This document shows, one piece after another, positions 13,201 through 22,200 of a DNA stretch of 32,395 nucleotides; position 1 is the first letter of the stretch; each line of letters starts with the position of its first letter. The position numbers and the translations under genes are program-made. The notes beneath the pieces are model-generated. The model was not told where the DNA came from, searched no databases, and worked only from the letters and a program-made list of their open reading frames with translations. The DNA is from Saccoglossus kowalevskii (Eukaryota > Hemichordata > Enteropneusta > Harrimaniidae), in contig NW_003106597.1 of assembly GCF_000003605.2 (NCBI RefSeq), forward strand, positions 197,579 to 229,973, in the 5' to 3' direction.

Positions 13201-16200
13201 ATGAAGTAAATGGCACGGTAGATATTTGTTTTTGAATGAATTGTCAATCAATTTAATTGCAACATCGTATCATTGCGATAAAAAACAACAGCACCGCCGC
13301 ACAATTTGTTTTACTCAAAAATGGTTACGTTTAACATGAATATTGTGACGTGACCGGACCATATCAGATATTTCATAATAAACGTCACAACTGTGAATAT
13401 TCGTGGTCATGTGATGAAAATAAATAAAAATTGTAAATTTATGGTATAAGATATATTACCCATCAAATCGTATTCTAGTATAATTTTTCAAATGAACAAC
13501 ATATCTGCATTATCATTGGTTTAGAGGTTTTAATAATAGATTGGCATGGCCCAGAATTCGATATATATATATTGCATGTGCAGTATTTTATTCTCGCATT
13601 TCCAAACTGATCGCAATGTATCTCTGTTTCCTGCGTTAAGAAAGAAGAAAGTATCCCGCTGCGACAAAGGGCTTGCTTTGTGTACGTACGCAGATTACTT
13701 TCACCCAAGGAGTAAGTAGTTTCCTAAATTTACAAAATAGTGCTGGTTCTTACGAGATTATTTATGTAAATTAACATAACATATGGAATTAATATTCAAC
13801 TCATCTTAACATCGCCCTTTCAAAACATTAACGTTAACATTACTAGACAATGTCATTTGTAAACAAAGGCATATTGTTCACATAACGCATTGAATACTGA
13901 TTTGATTATAGGAGCCATGTGTCACGTGATAACAGGAGCTTTGTTTATTGGAGAAGGGTTACTCGTACAGTGTACAAGAATGTACCCGGATTTCGCTATT
14001 CCACAAGGATATTATCAACATTTTTTGTATCTTCTATCGTAATTTACGAGGTAAGTATGTCACCCCTGCCGTACGCTGTTATTGTCATGTAACGTCTTAT
14101 TGATTGCTTCGACATTGTGTAGTAAGACCAATGATTGTTCTGTTTTGCCAGTTCAGACGTATACCAAATTATAATTTTTTGTTCAGCTTGTGTTGCTAGA
14201 ACATAGACTGGTGAAGAATACTTTGGTTAAACTTGAAACGTTATTGTTTGACGAAGATTTAGCGCGTTTCATGATTTTATCAGGACACGAAGACACATAC
14301 AAAATGATGAAAATATTCTCTAAACATGGACACGGTAAGTTTTTATCTATTTGGTGTTTCAATTACTTTGTGGTAGCCACCTATCTAAGAGAACGAATAA
14401 CATTTATGTGTTTGTTTTTTACTTTACAGTCCATGTGATATTGACACTTGGTTTTACTGTTCTTTTACTTGGTATCTTCATTATCAACATGATTACGTCA
14501 TACAGGTATGATGTCACACATATAAAACAAGCAAAGTTTCAATTGGTGATTTGATGCTTCTTACCAGCACCGTCATAAACATCATTTGGTTATAACAAAC
14601 TTGATATAGTAATATATTGTTGGTGCATGATTATATTCTTTTTTTATTGCAGAAAGAATTTACTGAAGATGTTCAAAGGAGATAAATCATTTTTACCACC
14701 TGGTAGCGGGTCTCCAACGAGTTTGGTAGTATGTAATAGTTTAGTATGTCATCGGTTATTACCACCATAAGTCAACATAAATTTGCATCGTCTATAACAT
14801 ATAACTATTAAATGCCAATAGCTAATCGTTTTACACCTGGGATATCTGGTTCTATGCGTAACTATCAGTAAAATCTTTTCAACATTTTTGAATATATTTA
14901 AAAAAAAGATTTATTACTAAAAAAAATATAATTTGCGCATGTATATCAAGAGATGCGTTGTGCTCCTATAGTTTTTGTTACGAACCTATTAACTACACAT
15001 TTAACGTTCTTATGCAAAACTATAATGATTTGCAATTTTTAAACCAAGGTTTGCTGTTTAAAGTATGCAGGATATCAACTTGGATATATTATACTAGGTA
15101 AGATTTATTATTAGGTGAACAATAATTTACGACCCATAATGGACGGAAGCACACTTTGAGTGACATGTATGTGCGAGGTTTTAGCAGAGTACATATATAG
15201 AGAATAACGTATGCTTAGTCCATTATTGGTTGGCAGGGACTTCACTACTGTTACTGTTTTGTAAAGTTGTTAATACCAGTAAATTTGCTGCCCGAACACT
15301 TGGAGAAAATCCAAAGTGAACGAAACAGTTTCAGTGTCACTGATCTATGAATCTGCATAATTTAAAACGCCATTGTGAAATTCGTTTTCACAATATCTTA
15401 TTTCAAAATACGTGTGTACGCAAGGTTTACTTCGGATCGCTGCTGCAGATCGTCGGTCTGCGCGCATGGTTGTAAACCCGGGGTACATGTATGTAGTCGT
15501 ATTTCCTTTCAGTCACGAACCACGTGACCGAGGCCATGAGGCGAGCCATATTGGCCTACTTGCACTCTGGGTCCTTCTTTCTCCGCACCGAGGTCTAAGC
15601 CAATGCTAAAGTCTATGGTGTGTATAAACTATGTGAATAGGCGGGTTCTGAGAACCCTCTGCCTAAATTCACTACATTCAATTATCCACCATAGACTCCG
15701 ATCAGTCAAAATGACTATTTTGAACTGTAGGCAGAGTCAGACGTTGATAGGTGGCGGGTTCCCGAGTAAACAGAAAGTGATGAAAAGGGTGCCGGGATAA
15801 TGCTCTTCAGTAATAGACTACCACCTAGTTAAGACCAATGCAGAAAATGGTGTCTTACCTTGCCTGTGCTGTCCCTGAAGCAAATGCCACAATGCTGCCA
15901 CAGTGACAGGATTTGATGTGCCTGACAATACTAGACTCCAACCCCAATTAATTCTGGGGTAACTAGCTTTGAAATAAAGACCGAAACAGTTCTGCATGAG
16001 GGCATGGCCGAAAGCGAGACCTGGCAATTCCAGGGGGTGCCGATGGTAGAAATTTGTCCGTAAAATTGCTGAGACTGACTTATCGCCTATGCATAGGGAT
16101 CTCTGTGGTCATTCGGATTGGGTCAGCAACCAAAGTCTGACCCGCTACGATGGGACCCATCTAAAGAGACCCTCCTCAATGGATTGAATATCTCTTAGAT

Positions 16201-19200
16201 AGTTTATAAAGACGTTCTGCATTCTCCAGAAGCCTGCCCTCAGAATATGTTTGACGGAGCACCTGACGCTAATGCTAGTAAGTTAGCAATCACACGGACC
16301 TCATGCGCTCGTACTTGGTGTCTCCGCATACTCTGTGTCAAGGAAGTTATGGTATAATAAAGGTATTATAAACACAGTCGCAGTAATCCACCTGTGCTGG
16401 CCTGTTTTGCCTGCCTTGGTCGTTACACATAAACATGTGCTTGGCACCCTGCCTTGGCTCCCTATTACGGTCTTTGTAGTAACTCAGTGCTCAGATCGGG
16501 CAGAGAAGCAATTCCTGCTGATCCTCTGGGCCGATAATATTTGCTAGCCGGGGGATGACGATCGGCTTTGGATTGTGCCCTGGGATTTGGTTCTTGGCGA
16601 GAACCCGATTCGTGTCTTTAGCACAACTTGATTGTCCATAAAGGCGATGCATCCATTCGAGAAGGACAGTGCCCCTAGTTCTGACCGACGCTTACTTTAG
16701 GTGAAGACCAGTAAGAAGGTTTTCCACATCAACAAATTTGAGTGGTGCTGATCGGAGAGGCTCAATCAATAAGTCCCAATTGGGTGGTTTTCTTGTTCGG
16801 GGTCTCGACCTCTGATTATAGAAGGTAGTAAACAGTCTTCTAATAATAGGACAATCGGCTAATCTTGTCCCCAAAGCATTCTAAATGGCGGGAGACAAAG
16901 CTAACCTATAGACAACGATCGCCATGTGGAACAAGTCCACTTCGTCAAACAAGTAGACGAAAAAGTCTGCTACCTGGCGAACAGAGGGACAGCATGGATC
17001 AATCTCCCTTTTGCTACACCAATCAGTGTACACTCGCCATTTTGTGTCATAGGCTGCGTTGGTGGAATCCCTATTTGCCCTGGCTAGGACGTTGGCAGCC
17101 CGTGCAGATAAGCCTTTTGTTCGTGCGAGTCTACTGAGAGCCTCAATGCATGTAAGTGGTACACCGCTGGTTGGGAATGCAGGTCCAGTAAGTCTGGAAG
17201 CACTACTAGTGCTTCAAATAGCATTTACAACAGTAGTGGAAACCAGGCCTTGATTGCCAATTGGGCGCCACCTATGTCAATATACAGGTCTGCTTCTGTT
17301 GTAGTTTCTCCAGTACTCGGTGAATTAGCGATTGACAAAGCATCCATGGCTTGGTGTTCCAGGGTGTGGCAAATAGGTCTATCCAATAGGTATGTGTTCT
17401 CGGATTTGTAAATATTACCTTTTGACATTGATTGTTTGGCTTACAGTTGGGTATTGTTGCTTGGATTTTCCCCAACCTGTGAGGGAGGCATATGTTACCA
17501 GAGTCATAGCCGTGACAAGTGGGTCCAGGGGAGCCCCCTGCCTGAGGTTGGCAATTGTCGACCACCAGGGTCCAAGAGTGTTACTCGCCTCTCCAGTTCC
17601 TGTAAGTATGCTCAGTGTTGTAGCAAAGTGCGCTGTACCGGGCGGCTGCATAATGCAGCCTGGGGAACTACCCTGTGAACCGATGTCATCATTCTGATGA
17701 TCCGCATTAGTTCTTGGAAGGACACTGAGGGAACGCTGACTAGGCATTTGGCTAGGTTGCTTGGCACCAAACAACGCGCCTGGGATGAACGTACCAAGCC
17801 TGCCTCCATGTCGAACTCCATGCCCAGGAACACCAACTGTTGTGTTGGCCTGAGATGGGACCTTGCTTGATTTACTAGAAAGCACAACTGGTGTGGTAAA
17901 TCCTGTAGCCGAACAAGTAAGACTAACAACCCCTTGTTTGGATTGTGTAGCAACCAGTCGTCTAGGTATGGGTTGGTGTGTACCGACGCCCGGTGTAGCA
18001 ACAGCACTACCTGTTTCATCACTCTGGTGAACTTGTAGGAAGCTGTGCATAACTCGAAGGAGAGTACCCAAAATTCAAATACCTGGCCCGGATGGGTGAA
18101 TCAAAGAAGTTGGTGACTTGGTGACTTGCTGGGTGCATCGGTATGTGCAGGAAGGCAGCACTTAGATCTAATGAGGCTAACCAGTCAAAACGGTGGATGG
18201 AGAGTAGCACACTGTTTGGCATCTCCATATGGAATCGATCGAGCAACACATACTGATTTAGTCTGCTTAAGTCCAGAACTGGACGCCAGCCACCTGTAGC
18301 CTATAGTGCTACGAACACATTTTTGTAGAAGCATTGACTTAAGGCAGGCTGTTCTATCTTGCATATGGTGCCCTTTGTCAGCAAACTGTTTACTTCCTGT
18401 CGGATTGCTTCTGCCTTGTGGGAGTCCCCTGGCAGTGCCCCCAGATTTCAGTGGTATCTTGTAACCACGATCACTACCTGGAGCGTCCAGGGACCAGTCA
18501 CCCACTGCCTTCAAGCCGGAATGCACCGGCACAATCTGTGTGCGACAGGGATATGTGGGCATGGGTTTGGTGATTGAAAGTGGGGGGTTATTTTCTCCTA
18601 CTCCGAAGTGAGTCCCCACAAGGCTTGAAGTAGTCAATAAATTGAGACCTGGCCTCTCGCCAAATGTATGTCCACCCGCCCCTGTTGCAGAGGTAAGCGT
18701 CAAACATGCTTACCCAGCTGTCGAGGTGGACGACTGCCCAATGAGGAGGAGCCACCACCTGGCCCTTTTTTCCTTTGGGGCGCACTGCCACTCTTCCCTC
18801 CCGCGGAAGGGCACGGTCGCTTGCCTCCTGGGTGACTCTGGCCAGCAGGCGTCACCTTAGGGTGTTGTGTTTTCTGCACTTTGGGTGCCCTCCTTTTGCC
18901 TTTGGCAGCGGCCAACTTGCTAGCGGACTCAGCCTGAACTTGATGGCTTTCCAAAGCTCCAAGCTGTGCCCGTCATCTCCCCATCTAAGAGGGTGGAAGA
19001 CTGGAGGACACTGGAGGATGTCGCATGTAGCTGTGCGGTGTCCTACTAATAGTTGTGTTGCCTGGTCTAGGAGGCTGGTGTGCTCTGCCTCTGGGGTCTT
19101 AGAGTCCTGGGCGCTCATGATGATGCACTCCGGCGTGCCAACCACATACTCCAAAAAGTTAATGGGTCGTAACTCTGCCCTCAGGGCGTGATGGATCATT

Positions 19201-22200
19201 TCAGCTTGAGCTGATAGGAACGTCCATAGAACACGGCTGTCCCATTTACCTGTCCCATCGAACAAAAATTCGTGGTACCAGGGTCAGGGGAAGGAACCCT
19301 GGGATCCGGTCAGGGGACATTTGGTCTCATCCCAGACTTTGCCAGCATCTGAGACAGACACCACTCCGATCGGGTAGCGTTTGGTTCAACAGAAGGAGTT
19401 CTGCATGAGATTACCCCAGCATGGGGCCTTAGGTATCACCTCCTCCGTAGACAACCAAGGTCCGCCCATCAACGCCGTCTGCGCCGTCCGCCACACTCAG
19501 CCGGGCCAGACGGGGATGCTTTGGATCCCAGCGTCTGTGATCCCATGAGCGTCGAAGCAACAGTGAACGACTGCTTTAGGGTCGAGGGTGGGGGTATGTA
19601 CATCTTGTCATTAGGTTCGATGATACTCCGCTCACCCCTATGGTGTGGCTCACTGAGTGATTGCCAATGGATGACTCCAGGAGGGCGAGAAATCTCGGGA
19701 CCTCCACTGTCGGGCCTCTCACTCAACGAGTGGGAGGACATTCCGCTCATGCTAACACACCACTCACTCACACCACTCTTACTGGATGCGCGACCTTTGC
19801 TACGAACCCGAGCGACGTGGTCAGTCTCAGCGATATTAACGTGGCTCTAGAAAATATCCCAGGTCTCAGAACCCCAGCTGTTACAAACGCCTTCCCAGCA
19901 GAATCCCGAACCCGCACTCAGTCTAAGCACATATAGCATCTTGAATGCGGGTTCCACGCTCGCAAATTCTGATCACAATAGCTACACAATCTCCTCGCAA
20001 ATTTAGGGGACAAAACCGGCATGTCTGACATGCCTGCTCTTGCTTCTATCCATTTCTAAAAACACATTGGTAAAAATGAACAAGACATGCATGAGGGGGA
20101 CGAATTTGCGTCGTCGATTTTTTTTCCTGTTGTAAAAATATACACACAAAAGGGCAACACGGGAGTACAAAATAAGAAAAACTTATCCTACTTATCGGCG
20201 GCCGCGCCAGCGGCAGCAACCCAAGCTAAAACTTGAACAGGAGAAAGCAGGCTTCCAGGCTGGACCGCAATTAAATAATTTATACCTCATACTTCTTTCT
20301 CCTTACACGCCCTCTCTTTTATTCGATTCGCAAAAATGTATTGTGTTCATGTCCATGGTACGAGACATTGATGCTTAATAACGGAATACATTATTGTTAA
20401 TAATCGGCAACAATGACGACATAAAATTCACTGGTATTGATAATGCTATATTATTAGTAATTTATTATTTGTAATTATTTCACCTGATGATGATATACAT
20501 CTGAATCTAGTGCAAATTAAATGGATTTGATATTTTTTTATATTTATCAGCAATTATGTTACAATATGTTATGTTATATAATTAGCCGTCGAGAACTGTG
20601 TGAACATACTAAATAAATAGTGCTCAATCAAGTGCCAATGAATTCAATTAAATATATATGTTTGCTTATTTGGATGAGTTTTCGATGTACCAGATTGTTC
20701 ATCTAATTTATTATAGAAAAGCCTTTAAATAGACAATTGCATTTTTGTAATTTATATTCCTGGTATTCCCAGCGTATCGCCGACATTGATTTACTTGCTT
20801 ACAATGGCATAGATATAAACAACTCCACACCGAATAAACTGTAAATTGGGAATTATCTTTCAGTTTCCAATCAATAATATTATATCAAGCTCACCTCAGT
20901 GAAAAGTAGCTTTGTTTTACAAAGGTAATATATACATCCCAAGGTGGAAATATGTAGCAGTACTTTTCAATAAAAAAAGCACTATATTGATATTTTCAGC
21001 TTTTTTTGTACTCGAATTTGTTATCGTCTTACTATCGCTCATGTTGGCGTACGAATTATTCTACCCTCTTAACATCGGAGTCCGCTCACTGTTCATCGAT
21101 ACTTTATATAATATATGGTACGTATATATATTAATCAACCATTTAAGCTAGTTTGATGAATATTATAAAATACGTTGGGAATTGGTAATCAAAAATAACA
21201 AATGTAGCGGAAACTATATTTCACTATGACTTGCGTTTAGCGTAAGATAACCCTTTTTATCTGACTGACATTTTTATTTGTTTTGCTACGGTTGTACAAT
21301 TGCACACCTCCGCACGTACAGATCCAGGGCGTAGTCCGCATTCATTTATTGTCACGTGACGAGTTTGATATTGGCAATAATGCTATACATAGTAGATGAT
21401 AATGAGTAACTCCTTGATTTGATGTGATGTGATTGGTTGTAAATTATTGTTACACAAATTGTTATTCTCTGACAGGCCCAGTGGTGTATTTGGCTGTGTT
21501 GTTTATATGCTGCAGTTGATATTTTCACATCACGTGTTTTTACAGGATAAAGGAATGAAGTTGGGAATTGATAACAGGTAACATTAGATGCATCATCTCG
21601 CTTACAAACGTGAGGATCAACATGTCTGTATTGAGTACCACTTTGTAATTCAATAGAACAAATTAAAAACATAACACAGAAATATTAATCCCAACTGTGT
21701 AAAAAATGATATCCAAATGAGATTTATATTCAAGTTTTGTTGTCCATAGAAAAAATACCGACCAAGCTGGGCGAACTTTTTTTTACCAAATTCTAATTCC
21801 GATTCACCAGCGCCGTCGTTAGCATGCACATTGAAGACCATTTTCATGTCTGTCAGTAATGCAACTGCGCATGCGCAAATGATGCGCAGTCGACACGTGA
21901 TGATAGCAAATACAATGGAGCACTTGATTCAGAGTATTGAAGTTATCAAGGCAATGTTTCTTATCAGAGTTTCAAATAATCAAACACATGCAATTCAAAT
22001 AAGTTATTATACACTTTAAGGATTTAATGTTCTGATTCTAACTCAATTTCAAATTATTTTAACACGACTGTGTTCTTAATTTTGTTTGCAGACGTCTGTT
22101 TCATATTATTTCCTTCTTTATGTACTACTTCAACGTAATTCTCGGTATCATATCATGCATATCCAGACTACTACGGGGTTTGGCTGTCGGGCTTGTCTTT

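Larger units (their letters stand above)
15400..20290 (-). mobile_element. Decayed DIRS-type (tyrosine recombinase) retrotransposon, antisense in STRA6-like intron 12
   Basis: A GC-richer block sits inside an AT-rich intron and reads on the minus strand in the order gag-like, reverse transcriptase, RNase H-like, tyrosine recombinase. Signatures include YLDDWLL (RT), DLFAT.WN.K (the RH-YR linker typical of DIRS) and AHEVR / NYLRD (recombinase). Several frameshifts and stops make it non-functional. Short inverted matches between the ends (GGGTTCTGAG 15643-15652 with CTCAGAACCC 19865-19874; GCGGGTTC at 15641 and 15754 with GAACCCGC at 19908) suggest remnants of inverted terminal/internal complementary repeats. 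Exact ends are not determined. Confidence 0.82.

Noticed and set aside
13584-13711. Longer version of exon 7 starting after gtgcag at 13583
   Set aside because: The frame that matches the family has a TGA at 13608-13610, and other frames do not join to exon 8 in phase.
17415-18071. 218-codon minus-strand ORF
   Set aside because: It overlaps the RT region in a different frame; the YLDD and LVFLGMEFD motifs are in the 17612-18022 frame, so this is a shadow.
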